Shown here piece by piece: positions 7,597-13,580 of a stretch of 13,958 bases of DNA; position 1 is the stretch's first letter; each line of letters begins with the position of its first letter. The notes below the pieces were generated by a model that saw only the letters and a program-made list of their open reading frames with translations, did not search any database and had not been told where the DNA came from. Source of the DNA: an uncultured Haloferula sp. (GTDB lineage Bacteria; Verrucomicrobiota; Verrucomicrobiae; Verrucomicrobiales; Akkermansiaceae); the NCBI GenBank assembly GCA_946481625.1, contig CAMLOZ010000021.1, positions 1-13,958 of the forward strand. The letters run 5' to 3'. The translations under genes and the position numbers were made by a program.

Positions 7597-8841
7597 ATGA
7601 AATCCATCACCCTTTTTCTCCTTCTCCCGCTCCTCGCGACGGCCCAGGAGTCCGCGCTCAAGAAGCGCGCGCTCTTCAATGGCAAGGACCTCACCGGCTG
7701 GACCGGCGACGGCTACATCGTCGAGGACGGGGCGATCGTCTGCACGCCCGAGGGCAAGAACCTGGTGACGGAGAAGACCTTCGCGAACTACGCCTTCGAC
7801 TTTGAATTCAAGCTGCCGGCGGGCGGGAACAACGGTATCGGCATCCACTACCCCGGGACCGGCGATGCCGCGTATGCGGGGATGGAGGTGCAGGTGCTGG
7901 ACAACAGCTCGGAGAAGTACAAGGACCTCAAGCCGTATCAATTCCACGGCTCGCTGTACACGCTGGCGGCCGCGAAGAAGGCCCCGCTCAAGCCGGTTGG
8001 CGAGTGGAACGAGGAACGCATCATGGTGAACGGCGACGATGTCACCGTAATCGTGAATGAAGAGGTGATCCTGCAGGCGAAGCTGAGCGAGCTGAACAAG
8101 GAGCATCCGGATCATGCCGGTGCCAAGCGCCGCTCCGGACACATCGCGTTCTGCGGGCATGGCGACCGCGTGGCCTTCCGCAATCTACGGATCTGCGAAC
8201 TCGCGCCCCCGGCGAACGAGGAAGGCGCGAAGGCCGCGGGCTTCACCAAGATTTTCGACGGCACCACCCTCACGGGCTGGGAATCCGAAGAGGGCGACAA
8301 GGGCCACTGGTTTCCCTACAACGGCATCCTGAAGTACGACGGTCATAGTGAAGCGAAGGACAAGGATCTGTGGTTCTCGAAGGAGTACGGCGACATGACG
8401 ATGATCTTCGACTGGCGCTGGGGTGCACCGGGCCCGGTGATGAAGCGGCCGGTGATCGGTCCGGATGGCAATGAGACCGGCGAGCAGGTGGAAGTGCAGG
8501 AGCTCGACAGCGGCATCTACCTGCGCGGCAGTTCGAAGAGCCAGGTGAACCTGTGGAACTGGCCCTGCGGCTCGGGCGAGGTCTATGGCTATCGCACGGA
8601 CAAGTCGCAACCCGCGGAAGTGATCGCGGGCGTGACGCCGAAGGTAAAGGCGGACAAGCCAGTGGGCGAGTGGAACCGGACGATGATCACGATCCAGGGC
8701 GACCGTCTGACGGTGACGCTGAACGGCCAGACCGTCATCGAGAACGCGCAGCTGCCCGGCATCCCCGCGAAAGGAAAGATCGCCCTCCAACACCACGGTG
8801 CCGCGATCGACTTCGCGAATATCTGGGTGAAGGAGCTGTGA
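7597..8841 (+). CDS. Exported tandem 3-keto-disaccharide hydrolase (two DUF1080 domains)
   Basis: ATG 7597 gives 414 residues beginning with a clear signal peptide (MKSITLFLLLPLLATA, cleavage probably before QES). The frame is open upstream, but a start there would bury the signal. Two PF06439-type jelly-roll domains follow. Domain 1 (about 25-202) has LFNGKDLTGW, NNGIGIHYPG (78-87) and GMEVQVLD (95-102). Domain 2 (about 215-414) has IFDGTTLTGW, VEVQELDSGIYLRG (298-311) and ends in FANIWVKEL. Both halves contain KPVGEWN, marking an internal duplication. Proteins of this family hydrolyse glycosides already oxidised at C3 of the sugar; some members are uncharacterised, so activity is inferred. 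Location should be periplasmic or outer-surface. It probably shares a transcript with the upstream oxidoreductase, although the 97-base gap leaves room for a promoter. Confidence 0.88.
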   Translation: MKSITLFLLLPLLATAQESALKKRALFNGKDLTGWTGDGYIVEDGAIVCTPEGKNLVTEKTFANYAFDFEFKLPAGGNNGIGIHYPGTGDAAYAGMEVQVLDNSSEKYKDLKPYQFHGSLYTLAAAKKAPLKPVGEWNEERIMVNGDDVTVIVNEEVILQAKLSELNKEHPDHAGAKRRSGHIAFCGHGDRVAFRNLRICELAPPANEEGAKAAGFTKIFDGTTLTGWESEEGDKGHWFPYNGILKYDGHSEAKDKDLWFSKEYGDMTMIFDWRWGAPGPVMKRPVIGPDGNETGEQVEVQELDSGIYLRGSSKSQVNLWNWPCGSGEVYGYRTDKSQPAEVIAGVTPKVKADKPVGEWNRTMITIQGDRLTVTLNGQTVIENAQLPGIPAKGKIALQHHGAAIDFANIWVKEL

Positions 8842-8877
8842 GGGGGCTTCGCACGAGCCGGGGATCGATGGTGTTCT

Positions 8878-8950
8878 TTCCGGGTTCACCCGGGAGGTCG
8901 CAACGCCCGACCCCGGGCTACGGCGTTGCGATCCCTCCGGGATCCGGGTG
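8878..8950. repeat. REP-like palindromic element with three stem-loops
   Basis: Three structures are packed together. The left hairpin is CCGGGT-TC-ACCCGG (8880-8893). The central stem is TCGCAACGCC (8898-8907) with GGCGTTGCGA (8922-8931), 10 perfect pairs, enclosing a GC-rich loop. The right hairpin is GATCCC-TCC-GGGATC (8930-8944). The outer arms also nearly pair (CCCGGGAGG with CCTCCGGG). It lies between two convergent genes and overlaps the 3' end of the serine hydrolase gene. The shape resembles repetitive extragenic palindromes dispersed in GC-rich genomes. No second copy was seen here, so repetitiveness is untested. It could also act as a bidirectional transcript end. Confidence 0.65.
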
Positions 8951-10183
8951 CGATCTCCTCAGCCGGTAGTAGAGCCGTGGTGCGGGCGGACGTGGCAGGT
9001 ATTCGTTGAAGGGGCTGGTGGCCCATGGGAGCGGGGTCCAGGTGGCGAGATCGGCGGAGGTTTCGAGCGTGCCGGTTCCGCTCCATTCGAGGACGAGGTA
9101 GGCGTCGCTGTTAGAGATCGCGAAGGGGCCGGGTTCGCCGGCGGCGGGCAGGCCTTTGGCATCGATTTCGTTCCGGAGGTGCCAGAGGACATGGACGTTG
9201 TTCGGGTAGGCGATGGCACCGATGCGGAACATGAAGATGATGCCGCAGAGTCCGCGCTTTCGGTCCACCCAGGGGTAGGTGCCGAAGGCTCCGGGGCTGG
9301 CGACTTCCTCGACCACGCCGGTGGCGGGATTCTGGGCGTTGATCCACGAGCCCATGCCGTAGTCGGGCCGCTGGTCGTAGGCGTAGTATTCGGAGTCCTG
9401 CGCGGGGCTGTAGTACTCGGGCAGGCCGAAGGTCTGGTTGGTGAAGAATTCCTGCACGCTGCGGCTGGAGAGGACCACGCGGCCGTTTTCGCCACGGCCG
9501 TTGTTCATCACCATGCGCAGGAACTTGAGATAGTCCGCGGCGGTGCAGCGCGCGCCGCCCGCGATGCCGGGGTTGAGGTCGAAGAAGAGGTAGTCCGCGC
9601 TATCCATGCCGAGCGGGTCGAACAGCAGCTCGCTGGCGAGGGTGCTCCAGGGTTTTCCGGTCACGACCTCGCAGATACGGCCGACGGTCTGCATGCCGTC
9701 GCCTTCGTAGTCGAACTGGGTGCCGGGGGTGAAGACGATCGGGGAATTCGCCGCGATCAGGTCCACGGACCCGGCAAGGGTCAAAGTACGATCAATCTCG
9801 TAGTCCGGGTCTCTCAACGAGAGGCCGCTCTTCATGCCGAAGCACTGGCGGATGGTGATGTCGCCCTTGCCGTAGGCGTCGAAGATCGGAAGGTACTTGC
9901 CCACGCGGTCGTCGAGCGCGAAGTAGCCGCGCTCGGCGCAGGCGAGCACGATGGCACCGGAGAGCCATTTGGTGCAGGAGGCGATGCCGAATTTGCTGTC
10001 CTGCGTGATTGATCCGGCTTGGAAGCGGAAGATTTCGCCGAGGCCTTCCTGTTCGACGATGGCGAGCACGCGGTTGCCGTAGAGATCGAGGTTCTGTTCG
10101 AACTGATCCCGTGCCGCCGAGAAATCGTAGGACTGCGCGTGAACTCCGGCCGTGAAGGCGAAGGCTAACAGGAACATTCTCAT
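8918..10183 (-). CDS. Exported serine hydrolase, beta-lactamase/esterase (class C) family
   Basis: The 421-residue product starts with a signal peptide (MRMFLLAFAFTAGVHA, then QSYD). It carries the SxxK motif S69-C-T-K72 in FGIASCTKW, and Y159 in FDYEGDGMQTVGR as second motif. That motif has Gly where YxN enzymes have Asn, as in esterase-like members with Y-x-G. The GAFGTYPWVD segment is typical of the C-terminal active-site loop. PF00144 members are beta-lactamases, D-Ala-D-Ala peptidases, esterases or amidases; the substrate is not predictable, but an esterase is likelier than a resistance enzyme. After the catalytic domain comes a short strand domain (VLEWSGTGTLETSADLATW ... YYRLR), a type of tail common in Verrucomicrobiota exported proteins. 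The last eleven residues (SHPDPGGIATP) and the TAG stop are encoded by the palindromic element, so the original end was probably near YYRLRR. Either ATG 10183 or ATG 10177 could be the start. Confidence 0.87.
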   Translation of the reverse strand: MRMFLLAFAFTAGVHAQSYDFSAARDQFEQNLDLYGNRVLAIVEQEGLGEIFRFQAGSITQDSKFGIASCTKWLSGAIVLACAERGYFALDDRVGKYLPIFDAYGKGDITIRQCFGMKSGLSLRDPDYEIDRTLTLAGSVDLIAANSPIVFTPGTQFDYEGDGMQTVGRICEVVTGKPWSTLASELLFDPLGMDSADYLFFDLNPGIAGGARCTAADYLKFLRMVMNNGRGENGRVVLSSRSVQEFFTNQTFGLPEYYSPAQDSEYYAYDQRPDYGMGSWINAQNPATGVVEEVASPGAFGTYPWVDRKRGLCGIIFMFRIGAIAYPNNVHVLWHLRNEIDAKGLPAAGEPGPFAISNSDAYLVLEWSGTGTLETSADLATWTPLPWATSPFNEYLPRPPAPRLYYRLRRSHPDPGGIATP

Positions 10184-10184
10184 G

Positions 10185-10207
10185 CCGGTTGGTTCCCGTG
10201 AAACCGG
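10185..10207. promoter_or_regulatory. Inverted repeat in the divergent gap, at the serine hydrolase start
   Basis: CCGGTT (10185-10190) and AACCGG (10202-10207) form a 6-base inverted repeat around an 11-base spacer, directly abutting the serine hydrolase ATG (10183). It lies in the 92-base gap shared with the divergent acetyltransferase gene. It could be an operator or an mRNA hairpin hiding the start. Short length makes chance occurrence quite possible. Confidence 0.3.
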
Positions 10208-10275
10208 ATCGCGGTCGAGGAGTTGCTTGCATTCTGAGCGCTTCCCTCCCGCGCCGCAGCGGCCATTCTCCCTCC

Positions 10276-10707
10276 ATGGCGAAGATCCGCCCCTGTCAAG
10301 CCGCCGACGCCCCGGAGATGGCCCGGCTCGTTTCCGTCCTCGGTTATCCGGTCGGCACCGAGGAAATGCGCAGCCGTCTTGCCGGGCTTTCGTCCGCTCA
10401 CCACACGCTGGTTGCGGAGGTGGGAGGCGAGGTGGCCGGGTTCATCGGGCTCGTCGCGATCCGGCCTTATGAGTCGTCGGTTCCATTCGGCTTCATCCTG
10501 GCGCTTGCGGTGGGCACGGGTCACCAGAGGCAGGGGATCGGCTCGGAGCTGGTGCGGGCGGCGGAGGATTACTTCCGGGAGCAGGGGGTGGGCGACGTTC
10601 GTTTGAGCAGCGGCCTGCATCGGGAAGAGGCGCACCGGTTTTACGAGTCGAGGGGGTATGCGAAGACGGGGTTCCGCTTTCGCAAGGTGCTCGCGGAGGG
10701 CGGTTGA
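10276..10707 (+). CDS. GNAT family N-acetyltransferase
   Basis: ATG 10276 gives 143 residues, the normal size for a single GNAT domain; the frame is open farther upstream, but the domain begins at MAKIRPCQAAD. The acetyl-CoA pyrophosphate loop is visible as GHQRQGIGSELV (motif A, with Q84-x-x-G-x-G), preceded by strand GFILALAVG. Motif B is HRFYESRGY (120-128), the usual helix and Tyr that acts as general acid in many members. The substrate is unknown; small GNATs acetylate amino groups of small molecules or proteins. It is cytoplasmic, is divergent from the serine hydrolase, and is followed 69 bases later by the exonuclease-like gene on the same strand. The start is preceded by CTCCCTCC and no Shine-Dalgarno sequence. 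Confidence 0.9.
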   Translation: MAKIRPCQAADAPEMARLVSVLGYPVGTEEMRSRLAGLSSAHHTLVAEVGGEVAGFIGLVAIRPYESSVPFGFILALAVGTGHQRQGIGSELVRAAEDYFREQGVGDVRLSSGLHREEAHRFYESRGYAKTGFRFRKVLAEGG

Positions 10708-10734
10708 AGGGTAGGGGAAGCCGGCGACGTTCAT

Positions 10735-10750
10735 CCGGGGTTGCCCCCGG
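10735..10750. other. GC hairpin between the acetyltransferase and exonuclease genes
   Basis: CCGGGG (10735-10740) and CCCCGG (10745-10750) pair across a 4-base loop TTGC. A competing hairpin, CCCCC (10744-10748) with GGGGG (10753-10757), overlaps it. There is no T-run. It might be a weak terminator or attenuating structure between the two genes, or part of a GC-rich palindromic repeat. Confidence 0.4.
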
Positions 10751-10776
10751 TCGGGGGAGCCGCATAGCTTCCCCGC

Positions 10777-11343
10777 GTGTCCGGCAAGAACATCGTTTAT
10801 TTCGACCTCGAGACCCAGCGGAGCTTCGGCGACGTAGGCGGGGCGGCGCACAAGGACAAGATGGGCGTTTCAGTCGCGGTCACCTACAGCACGGCCCGCG
10901 GAGGTTACCGCATTTACGGAGAAAGCGACCTGAACCAGCTCGTGGATGAACTGGTCCGGGCCGACCTGGTGGTCGGCTGGAATCACGTGGAGTTCGATTA
11001 CCCGGTGCTGCAGGGTTACACGATCTACGATCTTCCGGCGCAGACGGTGAATCTGGACATGATGCTGGATCTGCAGGAGAAGCTGGGCTTCCGGATGAAG
11101 CTGGAGTCCGCGGCTTCCGCTTGTCTCGGCACCGGGAAATCGGCGGATGGCCTGGATGCGCTGCGGTGGTGGCAGGAATACAAAAAGACCGGGAGCAACG
11201 CGCCCTTGATGAGGATCGCGGAGTATTGCGCCTACGACGTGAAGGTCACGAAATGCGTCCACGAGTTCGCAATGGCGAACGGCCTCGTGAAATTCCACGA
11301 CCGCGGGGGAAATCCGCAGGAGATCGCAGTGGGATGGGCGTGA
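10777..11343 (+). CDS. RNase H-fold 3'-5' exonuclease-like protein (DEDDy type, YprB-like)
   Basis: The 188-residue product has the three exonuclease motifs of the DEDDy group. Exo I is D10-L-E12 in IVYFDLETQRS. Exo II is D74 in GWNHVEFDYPVL. Exo III is Y150-x-x-x-D154 in EYCAYDVKVT. These four carboxylates bind two metal ions in active relatives. The length fits a stand-alone nuclease domain, and no helicase or polymerase domain is attached. The likely role is single-stranded DNA or RNA trimming in repair or RNA turnover, inferred from fold only. The start is GTG 10777: an in-frame TAG sits at 10765-10767 and the next ATG would delete Exo I. No Shine-Dalgarno sequence; the leader reads CTTCCCCGC. 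It may be cotranscribed with the acetyltransferase. Confidence 0.85.
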   Translation: MSGKNIVYFDLETQRSFGDVGGAAHKDKMGVSVAVTYSTARGGYRIYGESDLNQLVDELVRADLVVGWNHVEFDYPVLQGYTIYDLPAQTVNLDMMLDLQEKLGFRMKLESAASACLGTGKSADGLDALRWWQEYKKTGSNAPLMRIAEYCAYDVKVTKCVHEFAMANGLVKFHDRGGNPQEIAVGWA

Positions 11344-11365
11344 GCCCAGGGAGCCGGACGTGCGT

Positions 11366-11473
11366 TTAGACCCAGCCGACCATCCCCATGACGCCCCAGA
11401 CGGCACGTCCGAAGAACGCGATCAGGAGGACGATGAAGACGTAAATGCTGACGTCGATCTGCTTGCGGGTCAT
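11366..11473 (-). CDS. Tiny single-span membrane protein (35 residues)
   Basis: ATG at 11473-11471 to TAA at 11368-11366 encodes 35 residues. A short basic start (MTRKQID) is followed by a long hydrophobic stretch (VSIYVFIVLLIAFFGR, then AVWGVMGMVGWV). That pattern fits a small inner-membrane protein with the N-terminus inside by the positive-inside rule. The frame contains no rare or awkward codons and fills a gap that otherwise holds no gene. There is no Shine-Dalgarno sequence; the leader is C-rich (AACCCCCCCGCC). No family is recognised. It is downstream of, and on the same strand as, the DUF2383-like gene, 67 bases away, and convergent with the exonuclease gene. A chance hydrophobic reading frame cannot be excluded. 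Confidence 0.55.
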   Translation of the reverse strand: MTRKQIDVSIYVFIVLLIAFFGRAVWGVMGMVGWV

Positions 11474-11540
11474 GGCGGGGGGGTTTTAGGGCCGCCGGCT
11501 TGCGGCTGCCAAGGAGATTCGCCATGGCCGGATGATTGCA

Positions 11541-12014
11541 CTACTGGGCCACCAGCACCCCCGGCGTCCGCAGCCGGTCGAGCCGCTCGATCCCCGCCCT
11601 CACCTCCCGCAGCAAGCCGTCAAGATCCTCCCGCAGGAACTCGCTCGTGTCCGGATCGTTCCAGAGGCGCATCAGCACGCGCTCGAGCCGGCGGTCGCTG
11701 CGTTCGCATTCACGCGGCAACCCCTCGCGGAAAGTCGGGAAACGCCGGCTGACAAGACTCATCCAGATCTGCTGGAACCCCGCTTCCCGGCTGAAACCGA
11801 AGTCCGGCTCTCCTCCCTCCTGCTCGATCCATCCGGCGATGCGGTCCGCCTGGAGGTTCCGCTCGATGGCAAGGTCGTTGCAGACCTGAGTCAGGATCCG
11901 GGATTCGGAAATCGACGCCGCATGAAGATACGCGGCCACGGCATCCAGGGTGCGGGTAAGGGCGGTTTGGAGGGAAACGGATGACGCTTGGGCGGGCAGG
12001 CGAAGCTCGTGCAT
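11541..12014 (-). CDS. DUF2383-like four-helix-bundle protein
   Basis: ATG 12014 gives 157 residues, predicted almost wholly helical. The order of elements matches the ferritin-like DUF2383/PA2169 group. A first helix pair ends ERNLQADRIAGWIEQEGGEP (residues 51-70). Then comes FQQIWMSLVS (80-89, the W-x-x-L helix), then RECERSDRRLERVLMRLW (101-118), and a final helix LDGLLREVRAGIERLDRLR. Family function is not established. Typical ferritin di-iron ExxH motifs are not seen, so metal oxidation is not claimed. The frame runs on upstream, but ATG 12014 is supported by GAAGG at 12026-12022, seven bases ahead. It lies 156 bases downstream of the flavoenzyme gene on the same strand, which leaves room for its own promoter. 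Confidence 0.7.
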   Translation of the reverse strand: MHELRLPAQASSVSLQTALTRTLDAVAAYLHAASISESRILTQVCNDLAIERNLQADRIAGWIEQEGGEPDFGFSREAGFQQIWMSLVSRRFPTFREGLPRECERSDRRLERVLMRLWNDPDTSEFLREDLDGLLREVRAGIERLDRLRTPGVLVAQ

Positions 12015-12021
12015 CCCGGAA

Positions 12022-12026
12022 CCTTC
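12022..12026 (-). promoter_or_regulatory. Shine-Dalgarno sequence of the DUF2383-like gene
   Basis: GAAGG on the minus strand, seven bases before ATG 12014. It decides this start over more upstream in-frame options and is the only convincing ribosome-binding site I see in the window. Confidence 0.55.
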
Positions 12027-12170
12027 GCACGGCGCGTGCCGCTTTTCATGATGAGAATCGCGTGATTGAAAGATCAGGGTTTTTCGATTCGTAATGTCGG
12101 GTCCGTCACCACCACCCCGGAGCAAACTGCAAATTCCCGCGTCTTCGCAATGGCGCTTTGCAATCCCCTC

Positions 12171-13574
12171 CTAGCTCCGCCGGGCTTCCGCGTCCTCCAC
12201 CGCGCGCGACCATGCCTCCGCCAAGGTGGGATGATAGTGGGGAATCGCGAGGTACTCCGCAGCACTCAGCCGGAGCTCGATTGCCGCCTGTAGGAGGTGG
12301 CTGGTTTCCACGACATCGGGCCCGATCCCGGTCGCGCCGAGCAATCGCCCCGTCTCCCGATCCACCACCACCTTGACGAAGCCGTGTCGCGATCCCGCGA
12401 TCATGCCTTTTCCATGGTCGGCATAGCTCTGGCGACCAAGGACCACCGGCGTTTTGTCCTCCTTCGCCGCGGTTTCGGAGAGCCCGATCTGCACGCATTG
12501 AGGCTCCGTGAACCACGCCGACATGACCGCGCGCCCCGGCCACTCCGCCGCATGGCCCGAATGGTCTTGCCGGAGCACCAAGGCGGCATTCCGCGCGGCC
12601 ACTTCGCCTTGGAGCACCGCCAGATGCACCACCGGCCGGGGGCTGGCGCAATCCCCCGCCGCGAAGACATGCCGCAGCGAGGTTGCCGCCCGCTCGTCGA
12701 TCACGATCCGCCCTTTCTCCATCGCAATACCGATTTCCTCCAAACCCATCCCGCCGGTCGCGGGCTTCCTACCGGTGGCCACCAGCAAGGCGTCGGCCTC
12801 CAAGGGCTCCGCGCCGCCCGAGAACTCCAGGCGGAAGCCCCGCGGACCATGCGCGACCGACTCCACCTCCCTCTCCTTCAGGAACCCGATTCCCCGCTCC
12901 CGGCTTTCCAGCTCCATCGCCGCGGCGATGTCGGGATCGCTATCGCTCATGATCCGATTCCCCCGGACGATCACGGTCACCCGGCAGCCGACTCCCTCGA
13001 AGAAATGCGCGAACTCCATCCCCACCGCGCCAGCGCCGAGGATCGCGATGCACTCCGGCAGCCGGGGGAGCCGGACCACGTCGTCGCTGGTCCAGTAGGG
13101 CGTGCCTCCCAGACCGGGAATCTCCGGAACCGAAGGTCGCGATCCGGTGGCAATCACGAAGGCACCCGCCTCGAGGCTCCGCACGCTGCCATCCGGTTCC
13201 GTCAGCTCGACCGAGTGCGCCGAGACAAAGCGCGCCTCTCCTCGCAACAACGCGTAGGCAGCCGCTTTCATCGCAGTCACCCGCTCGCCGCGAAAGTCCT
13301 CCCGCAGCGATTCAAGCCGGGCCCGCAACCCCGCGGGATCGAGTTCGGGGTCTGCCGCCCGGATCCCGAATCGCCCGGCATCCCGGATGACCCGCATGCG
13401 GTTGGCCGTTTCGATCAGGATCTTGGAAGGCATACAGCCCCGCAGGATGCAGAGCCCGCCGAGTTCCCCCGCCTCGATCAAAGCCGTCCTCACCCCGAGA
13501 TCCGCCGCAGTGCGCGCCGCCGCGTGCCCGGCGCTGCCAGCGCCCACCACGATCAAATCGTAAGACTCCTTCAT
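12171..13574 (-). CDS. Pyridine nucleotide-disulfide oxidoreductase (dihydrolipoamide dehydrogenase/mercuric reductase-like)
   Basis: The 467-residue flavoprotein shows FAD-binding VVGAGSAG (residues 9-16), the redox disulfide C42-I-L-R-G-C47 followed by MPSK, the NAD(P)-binding ILGAGAVGMEFAHFF, the second FAD motif FAAGDCAS, and the dimerisation-domain catalytic pair in HYHPTLAEAW (H448, E453). This complete set argues for an active disulfide reductase that uses NAD(P)H. The extra heavy-metal domain or C-terminal cysteines of true mercuric reductases are absent. No lipoyl-dehydrogenase complex genes are nearby, so the substrate is open. GGLCILRGCMPSK differs from the classical GGTCLNVGCIPSK and marks a divergent subgroup. 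ATG 13574 was chosen; a GTG two codons earlier (13580) directly abuts the upstream stop. The two genes are almost certainly cotranscribed and translationally coupled. Confidence 0.9.
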   Translation of the reverse strand: MKESYDLIVVGAGSAGHAAARTAADLGVRTALIEAGELGGLCILRGCMPSKILIETANRMRVIRDAGRFGIRAADPELDPAGLRARLESLREDFRGERVTAMKAAAYALLRGEARFVSAHSVELTEPDGSVRSLEAGAFVIATGSRPSVPEIPGLGGTPYWTSDDVVRLPRLPECIAILGAGAVGMEFAHFFEGVGCRVTVIVRGNRIMSDSDPDIAAAMELESRERGIGFLKEREVESVAHGPRGFRLEFSGGAEPLEADALLVATGRKPATGGMGLEEIGIAMEKGRIVIDERAATSLRHVFAAGDCASPRPVVHLAVLQGEVAARNAALVLRQDHSGHAAEWPGRAVMSAWFTEPQCVQIGLSETAAKEDKTPVVLGRQSYADHGKGMIAGSRHGFVKVVVDRETGRLLGATGIGPDVVETSHLLQAAIELRLSAAEYLAIPHYHPTLAEAWSRAVEDAEARRS

Positions 13575-13580
13575 GACCAC

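Noticed and set aside
8948..10012. 354-codon plus-strand frame opposite the serine hydrolase.
   Set aside because: Low-complexity Gly/Ala/Val/Glu product, no motifs; the minus-strand gene has a signal peptide and catalytic motifs.
11490..11515. GCCGC...GCGGC inverted repeat as a terminator for the DUF2383-like gene.
   Set aside because: Only five pairs, no T-run on the relevant strand, and the sequence is so G+C rich that chance pairing is expected.
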